Shown: piece by piece, positions 1 to 5,177 of the stretch
Numbering within the stretch: the stretch's first letter is position 1
Layout of the letters: every line of letters begins with the position of its first letter
Assembly: GCA_002358875.1 (NCBI GenBank)
Contig: DEPS01000109.1
Span: forward strand, 21,915 to 27,532
DNA: 5,618 nucleotides
Reading direction: 5' to 3'
Origin: Lachnospiraceae bacterium UBA3386
GTDB taxonomy: Bacteria > Bacillota > Clostridia > Lachnospirales > Lachnospiraceae
Program-made: the position numbers and the translations under genes
The notes under the pieces: model-generated
Database searches by the model: none
What the model was told of the DNA's origin: nothing
Seen by the model: only the letters and a program-made list of their open reading frames with translations

Positions 1-792
1 ATTGAGCACGACCCCTATGTGCTGATCTCCATGATCTCCGCACTCCATGAGGGGGCGTGGACGCTGGACGAGGTGCAGGGAACGCTCCAAGACCTCTTTG
101 ACCGCCAGTACATTCTGACCGAAGAAGTGGTGACGGAGCAGCGGTACTACATCGAAACGGACACATGGGTGGACGAGGACGGTGTGACCCACACGGACAG
201 CTACCGGGTGTACTACGATTATTTCATCTGCACCGTCACGCTGGAAAACTTCAACCTTTCCCATGTGCCGATCTATATGATGACCGAGGAACAGCTCTCT
301 ATGTACGCCCTGTATATGTCCACGCTGGGCAACCGGCCCGACCTGTTTCCGTCCTCTCCCTATGTGGGCAAGTACGTCACAAACGGCCCTACGGAGCATG
401 AAGTCCCGGAGTCGTATCTGACCGACGAAACCTTTGCCGCCATTCTGGAGGAAGCCGAGAAGTATATCGCGTTCCCCTATGTGTGGGGCGGCTATCAGCC
501 CAGCACGTCCTTTGACTGCTCTGGGTTCGTCAGTTATGTCTACAACCAATGCGGCTGGGACTTCGGACGGCTGGGGGCGCAGGGCCTTTACAACATCTGC
601 TCCCGGACAAGCAGCCCCCGGCCCGGCGATCTGGTGTTCTTCACCGGAACGTATGATACCCCCGGCGTTTCTCATGTGGGCATCTATGTGGGGGACGGCT
701 GGATGCTCCATTGCGGAGATCCCATCCAGTACGCCAACCTGAACACAAGCTATTGGCAGTCGCATTTGTACGCCTACGGGCGATTACCGTAA
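1..792 (+). CDS. NlpC/P60 (C40) cell-wall peptidase, 3' part of the gene
   Basis: The frame is open from base 1 to the TAA at 790-792, so the N-terminus lies upstream; the GTG at 19 is only an internal Val. The last ~115 residues are an NlpC/P60 domain. The nucleophile is in FDCSGFVSYVYN (Cys codon 517-519), followed by RPGDLVFF, the general-base His in SHVGIYVGDG (codon 673-675) and a further His in MLHCGDP (codon 709-711). All expected catalytic positions are present. C40 enzymes cut peptide bonds in peptidoglycan stem peptides. In conjugative elements of this type such proteins usually carry an N-terminal membrane segment and open the wall for the mating channel, as Tn916 Orf14-like proteins do. 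The ~150 residues before the domain are acidic and Tyr-rich, probably an extracellular linker or fold. The next gene starts 15 bases downstream, so it is likely co-transcribed. Domain call firm; role in transfer inferred. Confidence 0.93.
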   Translation: MEHDPYVLISMISALHEGAWTLDEVQGTLQDLFDRQYILTEEVVTEQRYYIETDTWVDEDGVTHTDSYRVYYDYFICTVTLENFNLSHVPIYMMTEEQLSMYALYMSTLGNRPDLFPSSPYVGKYVTNGPTEHEVPESYLTDETFAAILEEAEKYIAFPYVWGGYQPSTSFDCSGFVSYVYNQCGWDFGRLGAQGLYNICSRTSSPRPGDLVFFTGTYDTPGVSHVGIYVGDGWMLHCGDPIQYANLNTSYWQSHLYAYGRLP

Positions 793-798
793 AGGAGG
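791..798 (+). promoter_or_regulatory. Ribosome binding site of the DUF4315 gene
   Basis: AAAGGAGG lies 9 bases before the ATG at 808 and begins within the stop codon of the upstream peptidase gene, consistent with a shared transcript. Confidence 0.85.
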
Positions 799-807
799 AT
801 TTGATAC

Positions 808-1056
808 ATGGCAATTACAAAAAGCGCAAAAATTCAGGCCGAGATTGAAAAGGTCAAGGCCAAGATCGTGGAACAGCAGACCCGGCTGAAAGAACTGGAA
901 CAGAAGAAGCTGGAGGTCGAAAACAGCGAGATCGTGGACATCGTGCGCGGTATGAGCGTTTCGCTGGAGGAGCTGCCGCTGGTGCTCCAGCAGCTCCGGG
1001 GCGCTTCTGGTCACGGTGGCCAGAAGCCCGCACCCGTGGAGGAGGTGACGGAATGA
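808..1056 (+). CDS. DUF4315 family small coiled-coil protein
   Basis: An 82-residue protein with a highly charged N-terminal helix, roughly residues 8-40 (KIQAEIEKVKAKIVEQQTRL onward), that looks like a coiled coil. A conserved-looking hydrophobic segment, MSVSLEELPLVLQQL, follows. This pattern and the position between a C40 peptidase and a DUF4366-like gene match the DUF4315 family of Clostridia conjugative elements, whose biochemical function is unknown. The start is ATG at 808 behind a strong AAAGGAGG. The stop TGA overlaps the next ATG (ATGA at 1053-1056), implying translational coupling. Oddity: residues 66-73 (ASGHGGQK) are encoded by a copy of the 23-bp palindromic repeat found three more times outside genes in this window, so the C-terminal tail probably contains a repeat insertion that kept the frame. 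Confidence 0.85.
   Translation: MAITKSAKIQAEIEKVKAKIVEQQTRLKELEQKKLEVENSEIVDIVRGMSVSLEELPLVLQQLRGASGHGGQKPAPVEEVTE
1004..1026 (+). repeat. Palindromic repeat, copy 1 (inside the DUF4315 gene)
   Basis: Left arm CTTCTGGTCAC, centre G, right arm GTGGCCAGAAG; the arms pair fully if one T-G wobble is allowed. The flanking G1003 and C1027 add one more pair. Unlike the other copies it lies within coding sequence, read as residues 66-73, and ends 27 bases before the stop codon. Confidence 0.9.
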
Positions 1057-1730
1057 GAAAGTTTCGGATGCTGGCAGCCACCCTCTGTGCCGCCGTTCTG
1101 ATGTGCGGCTTCTCCGTGACGGCCTACGCCGGGGGCGGTGACGAGTACATGGAGGACACGGGCGGCGTAGAGCTTTGGGAGGGACTTGACCCTGCCGAGG
1201 AGCTGCCAGTGGAAACGCCCGATTCCGAGCCGAAACCCTTTACTCCCTCCGGGACGGGGACGGTGGTGGACAATGCCACAGACGAGGATGGCAAGGAGTT
1301 TTTCACCATTATGACCCCCGCCGAGAATGTCTTTTATCTGGTTATTGACCGCCAACGGGAAACGGAAAATGTGTTTTTCCTAAACGCCGTCACCGAGGCC
1401 GATCTGCTGGCCCTCGCAGAAATGCCCGCCGAACCTACACCCCCTGCGCCTGCGCCTGAACCTGCGAACGATCCCGAACCTACCGAGGAACCGGAGCCTG
1501 AACAGCCCAAGGCCACGGGCGGGGCCGGGATGCTTCTGCTTGCGCTGGCCGTGGTTGGCATCGGCGGCGGGGCCGGGTGGTACTTCAAAATCTATCGTCC
1601 CAAAAAGCAAAGGGCCGCTGAGTCCGAGGAGAACTACGGCGGCGAATACGATGCCTTTGACGGCGCGGCCTATGACGAAATCGATCCCGAGGACGATACC
1701 CCGCCTTGGGACGAGGACGGCGAGGAATGA
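1053..1730 (+). CDS. DUF4366 / CD1107-like surface protein of the mobile element
   Basis: A 225-residue protein. It has a signal peptide (basic MRKFR, hydrophobic core to residue ~22, likely cleavage after AYA at residue 26). A compact extracellular part of ~95 residues contains the segments FFTIMTPAENVFYLVIDR and ENVFFLNAVTEADLLAL. A Pro/Glu-rich linker follows (~125-152, PAEPTPPAPAPEP), then one membrane helix (~158-180, Gly/Ala/Leu-rich) ending in the stop-transfer cluster KIYRPKKQR, and a strongly acidic cytoplasmic tail. This is the architecture of CD1107/DUF4366 proteins, found next to DUF4315 and transfer genes in Clostridia ICEs. The exact function is not known; a structural or adhesive role in the mating apparatus is inference. 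The ATG overlaps the upstream TGA, with GGAGGTGACGG just before it as ribosome site. Its own stop overlaps the next start. Confidence 0.87.
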   Translation: MRKFRMLAATLCAAVLMCGFSVTAYAGGGDEYMEDTGGVELWEGLDPAEELPVETPDSEPKPFTPSGTGTVVDNATDEDGKEFFTIMTPAENVFYLVIDRQRETENVFFLNAVTEADLLALAEMPAEPTPPAPAPEPANDPEPTEEPEPEQPKATGGAGMLLLALAVVGIGGGAGWYFKIYRPKKQRAAESEENYGGEYDAFDGAAYDEIDPEDDTPPWDEDGEE

Positions 1731-2080
1731 GCCGGGAGCTGCCCCGCGAGGAAAAGGCCACGATCCGCAAGCTGGTGACAAAGTGGTGCGCCAACTATGA
1801 CAAAGAATACGGCTGCCTGCCGCTGGACTGTGATTGCTATATGCTGGGCAAGTGCTGGACGGGGGCCTTTTGCCGCTACTTCCGGGAGGCCGTTCTGCCC
1901 CTTGATCCTGTGCTGGAGGCCGCACTGACGCAAGACGGCCCGGCCCCGGAAACCCGGATTTGCCCCGTCTGCGGCAGGGTCTTTCTCCCGGATAGGCGCA
2001 CACGCTACTGCTCCTCGGCCTGTGCCAAAGCCGCGAGGCTGAAAAAACAGCGGGGATATATGCGGAAATACCGGGGCTGA
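1727..2080 (+). CDS. Cysteine-rich VLP domain protein with C-terminal zinc-finger motif
   Basis: 117 residues in two Cys-rich parts. Residues 21-59 carry C21, C30, C35, C37, C43 and C49 with the phrase YGCLPLDCDCYMLGKC and end in AVLPL, the pattern of the cysteine-rich VLP domain known from Clostridia conjugative elements. Residues 79-99 hold CPVCGRVF...RTRYCSSAC (C79, C82, C95, C99), a four-Cys zinc-ribbon or knuckle motif, followed by a basic tail (RLKKQRGYMRKYR) suited to nucleic-acid binding. I start it at ATG 1727, whose ATGA overlaps the stop of the DUF4366-like gene; an in-frame upstream start at 1706 would run far into that gene and has no ribosome site. Metal binding is likely from the motif; a DNA or RNA target is inference. 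Last gene of the first coupled group. Confidence 0.86.
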   Translation: MSRELPREEKATIRKLVTKWCANYDKEYGCLPLDCDCYMLGKCWTGAFCRYFREAVLPLDPVLEAALTQDGPAPETRICPVCGRVFLPDRRTRYCSSACAKAARLKKQRGYMRKYRG

Positions 2081-2102
2081 TGTGTGAGCATTTGCCCTCG
2101 AA

Positions 2103-2125
2103 AAAGCCCGAGATTACAGGGCTTT
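2103..2125 (+). other. Hairpin, 7-bp stem
   Basis: AAAGCCC at 2103-2109 pairs with GGGCTTT at 2119-2125 around a 9-base loop. It lies 22 bases after the stop of the cysteine-rich VLP gene. No T-run follows directly, so it is a weak terminator candidate or a 3'-end stabiliser. Confidence 0.5.
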
Positions 2126-2139
2126 CCGGGGCCGCTTTT

Positions 2140-2175
2140 GGGGTGGGCCGTATGTTTTCATGGCCCGCCCCATTT
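2140..2175 (+). terminator. Terminator-like hairpin after the first operon
   Basis: GGGGTGGGCC (2140-2149) pairs with GGCCCGCCCC (2162-2171) with one G-T wobble. The loop itself can form ATG-TTTT-CAT. The stem is followed by ATTTT, a short T-run, so it is a plausible but not ideal rho-independent terminator between the cysteine-rich VLP gene and the next operon. I see no convincing -35/-10 pair in the rest of the 2081-2212 gap. Confidence 0.55.
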
Positions 2176-2200
2176 TGGCCCGATACTGCTAACATTTTGA

Positions 2201-2206
2201 AAGGAG
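2201..2206 (+). promoter_or_regulatory. Ribosome binding site fixing a GTG start
   Basis: AAGGAG sits 6 bases before the GTG at 2213. It is the only good ribosome site near the beginning of this frame and decides the non-ATG start. Confidence 0.75.
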
Positions 2207-2212
2207 ACAACC

Positions 2213-2557
2213 GTGGAGAAAAACGCTGGCTATACCATACGGCGATCCGTTCTCTTTGAGGGCGGGAGCGGTTTTGCGCTGGGTGAAAACCTAAAGGCAC
2301 CGGCTCCGTTTGTGACATGGCAATTCAATGACACGGACAGGGGCCGTTCCTACTTTTGGGGCCATTACTACGCGGACAAGGCCGCAGCTGAGCTGGATTT
2401 CAATTCCCGTGTGGCTGACCACAAGCGGCTGTACGGACAGCGGGAGGTCACGCCCTGGCCCATTGCCCAGCAGATGCAGGAGGCAGCAAAGCTGGCCGAG
2501 GCTGACCGGGGCCAGACGGCTCCGAAAAGGAACGTCCCCGACAAGGGGGACAGATAG
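2213..2557 (+). CDS. Unrecognised small protein of the mobile element, first gene of the mobC operon
   Basis: 114 residues, GTG start at 2213 behind AAGGAG. I do not recognise the family. What can be seen: a soluble mixed fold without signal peptide or membrane helix; an N-terminal half rich in aromatics and glycines (FEGGSGFALGENLKAP, then FVTWQFNDTDRGRSYFWGHY); a central segment YYADKAAAELDFNSRVADHK that looks helical; and a charged, probably disordered C-terminus (ADRGQTAPKRNVPDKGDR). It is followed after 8 bases by the 54-aa gene, whose ribosome site AGGAGG overlaps its stop codon TAG, so the two are almost certainly co-transcribed and lead into mobC. A role as a transfer accessory or host-interaction protein is only guilt by association. 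Codon use resembles its neighbours and coding status looks sound. Confidence 0.78.
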   Translation: MEKNAGYTIRRSVLFEGGSGFALGENLKAPAPFVTWQFNDTDRGRSYFWGHYYADKAAAELDFNSRVADHKRLYGQREVTPWPIAQQMQEAAKLAEADRGQTAPKRNVPDKGDR

Positions 2558-2565
2558 GAGGTATC

Positions 2566-2730
2566 ATGGAACACACCAAAAACGCCGAGCTGTCTGTGGA
2601 GCAGAACTACAACCACATTGACGGCCTGATCAACAATCTGCCCATTCAACCCCCGGAACGGGAAAAGCCGCTGGACAAGGTAAAGGAGCCGCCCCGCCCC
2701 AAGCGGAGCCGGGAGCGTGAGGATCGTTGA
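2566..2730 (+). CDS. 54-aa charged protein upstream of mobC
   Basis: A small gene too short for usual ORF cut-offs. ATG at 2566 follows AGGAGG (2556-2561) by 4 bases and the frame ends at TGA 2728-2730. The protein begins MEHTKNAELSVEQNYNHIDG, contains LINNLPIQPPEREKPL, and ends in a Pro/Lys/Arg-rich tail (PPRPKRSREREDR). There is no Cys, signal peptide or membrane segment. The first half looks like a short amphipathic helix pair; the tail is basic and likely disordered, compatible with contact to DNA or to an acidic partner. Its stop overlaps the TTG start of mobC (TTGA), so translation of mobC is probably coupled to it. The function is unknown; the strong ribosome site, coupling and consistent codon use argue that it is real. 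Confidence 0.78.
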   Translation: MEHTKNAELSVEQNYNHIDGLINNLPIQPPEREKPLDKVKEPPRPKRSREREDR

Positions 2731-3074
2731 CCAAGAAGCGCGTCCGCAATGTGCCGATCAATATATGGGTGCGCCCTGACGAGCTGGACACCATTCAGGA
2801 GCGCATGGCCGAGGCTGGCATCCGCAACATGAGCGCCTATATCCGAAAAATGGCGCTGGGCGGTTATGTGCTCCACGTTGACCTTTCCCCGGTCAAGGAG
2901 CTGGTTTCCCTCCAGCGGCGCTGTGCAAACAATCTCAATCAGGCGGCGATCCACGCCAACAGCTACGGCGGCTTTTACCCGGACGAGCTGAAACAGCTTC
3001 AAAAGGACTATGCCGACCTGTGGGGGCCGCTGTCCGATCTGCTGGCCCAGCTCTCCGCCATTCTGACGCTCTGA
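2727..3074 (+). CDS. mobC: MobC-family plasmid mobilization / relaxosome accessory protein
   Basis: 115 residues. The N-terminal part (residues ~7-45, VRNVPINIWVRPDEL then MSAYIRKMALGG) has the beta-strand/helix/helix layout of ribbon-helix-helix DNA binders. The C-terminal part carries the MobC signature around residues 59-80, with RRCANNLNQAAIHANSYG (the conserved N-x-NQ-x-A...N pattern), followed by a long helix. MobC proteins bind oriT, help unwind it and hold the relaxase at the nick site. The start is TTG at 2727, overlapping the previous stop, with GAGGAT a few bases upstream; no ATG or GTG fits the N-terminus. The relaxase it would serve lies about 520 bases downstream, separated by a membrane-protein gene with its own promoter. 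Family call firm. Confidence 0.9.
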   Translation: MTKKRVRNVPINIWVRPDELDTIQERMAEAGIRNMSAYIRKMALGGYVLHVDLSPVKELVSLQRRCANNLNQAAIHANSYGGFYPDELKQLQKDYADLWGPLSDLLAQLSAILTL

Positions 3075-3079
3075 CACAA

Positions 3080-3104
3080 GGGGAACGGCCCCACGCCGTT
3101 CCCC
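3080..3104 (+). terminator. Perfect 10-bp hairpin after mobC (no T-run)
   Basis: GGGGAACGGC (3080-3089) and GCCGTTCCCC (3095-3104) are exact inverted repeats around a CCCAC loop, starting 6 bases after the mobC stop. The position and strength suggest transcript termination or 3'-end protection, but GGCTGTCCC follows instead of a T-run, so classic intrinsic termination is not supported. Confidence 0.5.
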
Positions 3105-3115
3105 GGCTGTCCCTA

Positions 3116-3138
3116 CTTCTGGTCACGGTGGCCAGAGG
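3116..3138 (+). repeat. Palindromic repeat, copy 2 (between mobC and CD1845-like gene)
   Basis: Same element as the copy at 1004, with a single change (A to G at 3137). The change replaces a T-A pair by a T-G pair, so the sense RNA can still fold. Flanks TCCCT (3110-3114) and AGGGA (3140-3144) extend the stem beyond one A/C mismatch. It lies 42 bases after the mobC stop and 20 bases before the -35 box of the next promoter. Confidence 0.9.
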
Positions 3139-3158
3139 CAGGGAGAACCGGGACATCC

Positions 3159-3187
3159 TTGAGTGCCGATTTTTTCAGAGTTATAAT
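3159..3187 (+). promoter_or_regulatory. Sigma-A type promoter for the CD1845-like gene
   Basis: TTGAGT (3159-3164) and a consensus TATAAT (3182-3187) are separated by exactly 17 bases. The transcription start would be near 3194, leaving a ~25-base leader with AGGAGG at 3205-3210 before the ATG at 3219. This is the best promoter in the window and may also drive the relaxase if the hairpin at 3544-3571 is read through. Confidence 0.78.
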
Positions 3188-3218
3188 AGACATATACAGG
3201 AAATAGGAGGTAAAACCA

Positions 3219-3512
3219 ATGCGGATCATTCTAAAAATCATCGCCGCTCCTTTCGTGCTGGTGCTGACCCTGCTTGTGGCTGCGCTCTCGTTCCTGCTGA
3301 GTCTTTCCGCTGGCGTTCTGTCGATCCTCGCTTCTCTGCTGGGCATCCTGAGTGCGCTGATTATTGTTTGGGAGGGCGATATGCAAACGGGCGTCGCCGG
3401 GCTGATCATGGCCTTTGCCATTTCGCCCTTTGGTCTGCCGGCTCTTGCCGTGTGGCTACTGGGCAAGCTGGACGAGCTCAACTATGCCTTGCGGGGCTTC
3501 ATCACAGGCTAA
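3219..3512 (+). CDS. CD1845-like small membrane protein
   Basis: 97 residues, mostly hydrophobic. Residues ~7-29 and ~31-51 form two adjoining membrane segments (LVLTLLVAALSFLLSLSAG, then LASLLGILSALIIV), a short polar turn WEGDMQTG follows, and a third segment covers ~58-80 (LIMAFAISPFGLPALAVWLL). The C-terminus (GKLDELNYALRGF) is likely cytoplasmic and amphipathic. This matches the CD1845 family of small membrane proteins in Clostridioides-type conjugative elements; its role is unknown. The ATG follows AGGAGG with 8 bases' spacing and the gene has its own promoter. The next copy of the palindromic repeat starts 2 bases after its TAA. The family name rests on overall resemblance and gene order; the membrane topology is visible directly. 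Confidence 0.82.
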   Translation: MRIILKIIAAPFVLVLTLLVAALSFLLSLSAGVLSILASLLGILSALIIVWEGDMQTGVAGLIMAFAISPFGLPALAVWLLGKLDELNYALRGFITG

Positions 3513-3514
3513 TA

Positions 3515-3537
3515 CTTCTGGTCACGGTGGCCAGAAG
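3515..3537 (+). repeat. Palindromic repeat, copy 3 (after the CD1845-like gene)
   Basis: Identical over all 23 bases to the copies at 1004 and 5034 and in the same orientation. It begins 2 bases after the TAA of the CD1845-like gene. The flanking bases do not extend the pairing, so this copy defines the core unit. Confidence 0.9.
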
Positions 3538-3543
3538 ATGCAG

Positions 3544-3571
3544 AAACGGCGGCTGACCACAGCCGCCGTTT
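3544..3571 (+). terminator. Perfect 12-bp hairpin upstream of the relaxase
   Basis: AAACGGCGGCTG (3544-3555) and CAGCCGCCGTTT (3560-3571) pair exactly around ACCA. The A-start and TTT-end resemble an intrinsic terminator, but only three T's occur before GTCATATAG. It lies 6 bases after repeat copy 3 and 11 bases before the relaxase ribosome site, so it could attenuate entry into the relaxase gene. Confidence 0.55.
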
Positions 3572-3582
3572 GTCATATAGAG

Positions 3583-3588
3583 AGGAGG
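3583..3588 (+). promoter_or_regulatory. Ribosome binding site of the relaxase, pointing to an ACG start
   Basis: AGGAGG lies 7 bases before the ACG codon at 3596. No ATG, GTG or TTG in any usable position follows it in the relaxase frame, so the ribosome site itself marks where the protein should begin. Confidence 0.75.
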
Positions 3589-3595
3589 GCCGCTC

Positions 3596-5011
3596 ACGGC
3601 CACAACTTATATCAAACCTCATAAGCAGGCCGCCAAGCGGACGGCCCTGCAAAGTCTGAAAGACCGTTTTGACTACGGCCTGAACCCGGAGAAGCTGGGG
3701 GCGGTGTCCTCCTACCTATGCGATCCCGCCACGGCGCACGCCGAGTTTATGGTGGTGAAAAATCAGTATGAGGGTGAAACAGACCGCAAGGCCGAGCGCG
3801 GTGCGCTGTGCTACCAGATCCGTCAGGCGTTCCCGCAGGGCGAGGTGACGGTGGAGGAGGCCAACCGCATCGGCTACGAAACAGCGATGCGCTGGACAAA
3901 GGGAAAATATCAATTCTTCGTTTGCACTCACATAGACAAGGGTCATATTCACAACCACATTTACTACAACTCCACGGCCTATGACCGATCCCGAAAGTTC
4001 CGCAACTTCATCGGCTCCACCTTTGCCCTGCGGCGGCTCTCTGACCGGGTGTGTCTGGAGCACAATCTGTCCGTCATTGCAAATCCCAAGTTCCACAGCA
4101 AGGGCCGCTTTCTGCATTACGGGCAATGGCTGGGCGGGGATCAAAAGCTCTCCTATAAGGAGCAGATACGCCTTGCTATTGATGAGGCCCTGACCGAGCG
4201 CCCCGCCGATCTTCCCGACTTCCTGCGGCGCATGGAACAGGCGGGTATTGAGGTGAAGCGCGGGCGGGGCGGCGTGACTTCATTCCGAGTGCCAGGACAG
4301 GAGCGGGCAACCCGTTTCCGGGCATCCACGCTGGGGGACGGCTACGGCCCGGAGGACGTTCAGGCTGTCATTGACGGCAAGGCTCCCACCCGCAAGGCCG
4401 AGCCCAGGCGTGGCTCCCGTCCCGCACCCCAGCGGGTCAATCTGCTGATTGACATTCAGGAGCGCATGAGCCACGGCAAAGGCCCGGCCTATAAGCGGTG
4501 GGCCAAGGTCTACAATTTGAAGCAGATGGCCGCAGCTCTGCAATTCTTGAAAGAAAATGATCTGATGGAATACGACGAGCTGGCGGCCAAGACTGAGGCG
4601 GCCACGGATCGCTTTCATGCGCTGGCCGGAGAGATCCAGCAGACCGAGGCCGAGCTGTCCAAGGTATCCGATCTCATGGCCGCCGTGGTGGACTACGCCA
4701 AGACCCGGCCTGTGTTCGACGGCTATAAGGCGGCCCGGTACAGCAAGAAATATCTTGCCGCGCATGAGGCCGAGCTTGCTGACTACCGGGCGGCCAAGGC
4801 CGCGCTGGGCGAGCTTTTGGGCGGGGCCAAGCTCCCTAAAATGGATGCCCTCAAAAAATCCCGCCGTGAGCTGACGGCAAAGAAAAAAGCCCTTTACGCC
4901 GACTACCGCAAGGCCCAACAGGAGATGCGGGAACTGGTGGCGGTCAAGGGCAGCGTGGATCATCTGCGCGGCCTGACGGACGGCCAGCGCAATAAGGAAC
5001 AGGCCCGATAG
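3596..5011 (+). CDS. Relaxase / mobilization nuclease, apparent ACG start
   Basis: 471 residues if begun at ACG 3596. It nicks oriT and leads the strand in transfer. The metal-binding motif HIDKGHIHNH is complete (H112, D114, H117, H119, H121; codons from 3929). The N-terminus reads TATTYIKPHK...LKDRFDYGLNPEK, with Y27 the likely catalytic tyrosine by analogy with other relaxases that have Tyr before NPEK. The nuclease domain spans ~1-150. A basic linker follows, then a long helical, coiled-coil-rich C-terminus (~300-450) with Ala/Glu/Lys repeats. The start is odd: from the in-frame TAG at 3578 to the GTG at 3704 there is no standard start, yet AGGAGG is well placed before ACG, exactly where homologs would have ATG (MATTYI...). 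Starting at GTG 3704 would drop the first 36 residues including Y27. Either ACG is used weakly, an ATG has mutated, or there is a sequence error. Confidence 0.88.
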   Translation, partial: TATTYIKPHKQAAKRTALQSLKDRFDYGLNPEKLGAVSSYLCDPATAHAEFMVVKNQYEGETDRKAERGALCYQIRQAFPQGEVTVEEANRIGYETAMRWTKGKYQFFVCTHIDKGHIHNHIYYNSTAYDRSRKFRNFIGSTFALRRLSDRVCLEHNLSVIANPKFHSKGRFLHYGQWLGGDQKLSYKEQIRLAIDEALTERPADLPDFLRRMEQAGIEVKRGRGGVTSFRVPGQERATRFRASTLGDGYGPEDVQAVIDGKAPTRKAEPRRGSRPAPQRVNLLIDIQERMSHGKGPAYKRWAKVYNLKQMAAALQFLKENDLMEYDELAAKTEAATDRFHALAGEIQQTEAELSKVSDLMAAVVDYAKTRPVFDGYKAARYSKKYLAAHEAELADYRAAKAALGELLGGAKLPKMDALKKSRRELTAKKKALYADYRKAQQEMRELVAVKGSVDHLRGLTDGQRNKEQAR

Positions 5012-5033
5012 GGCTGTGACGCAGGCAAGAGTG

Positions 5034-5056
5034 CTTCTGGTCACGGTGGCCAGAAG
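5034..5056 (+). repeat. Palindromic repeat, copy 4 (after the relaxase)
   Basis: Identical to copies 1 and 3, same orientation, 22 bases after the relaxase stop. Flanking GTG (5031-5033) and TAC (5057-5059) lengthen the stem by three pairs, one of them G-T. Confidence 0.9.
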
Positions 5057-5060
5057 TACG

Positions 5061-5177
5061 GCGGGTTTGGGGAGCAACCCCAACAAGCATTTTTGCCGCC
5101 CCGGTGGGGGCGCAAAAAAAGCAAGTGTCCATACACTTGCATTGCTTGCCGCTAACGCGCACCCCCGGAAATCCCAC
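5061..5177. other. Structure-rich non-coding region, candidate oriT
   Basis: No gene is visible between the relaxase and the XRE gene. Three inverted repeats follow one another. TTGGGG/CCCCAA (5067-5072, 5078-5083) has a 5-base loop. A 12-pair stem, 5090-5102 with 5107-5118, has one bulged C. GCAAGTGT/ACACTTGC (5121-5128, 5133-5140) has a CCAT loop. In addition, GGGGGCGC (5106-5113) can pair with GCGCACCCCC (5157-5166) with a two-base bulge. Arrays of inverted repeats beside a relaxase gene are typical of origins of transfer. I cannot point to a known nick sequence, so the oriT call is inference. Confidence 0.45.

Noticed and set aside
1380..2318. Long minus-strand open frame (312 aa)
   Set aside because: It lies antisense to two well-supported genes and an intergenic gap, with Arg/Pro/Ser-rich low-complexity translation typical of GC-rich shadow frames.
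3020..3556. Plus-strand 178-aa frame overlapping mobC and the CD1845-like gene
   Set aside because: It is out of frame with both real genes and crosses the hairpin, promoter and two repeat copies; no domain features.
3704..5011. GTG at 3704 as the true relaxase start
   Set aside because: It lacks a good ribosome site directly upstream and removes the conserved-looking N-terminus with the likely catalytic Tyr; coding similarity continues upstream to 3596.
1004..5056. The repeated 23-bp unit as a CRISPR array
   Set aside because: Copies are roughly 0.4 to 2.1 kb apart with genes between them, with no regular spacers and no cas genes.
5090..5118. 12-pair stem as an intrinsic terminator of the relaxase
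   Set aside because: T's precede and A's follow the stem on both strands, the reverse of what an intrinsic terminator needs.
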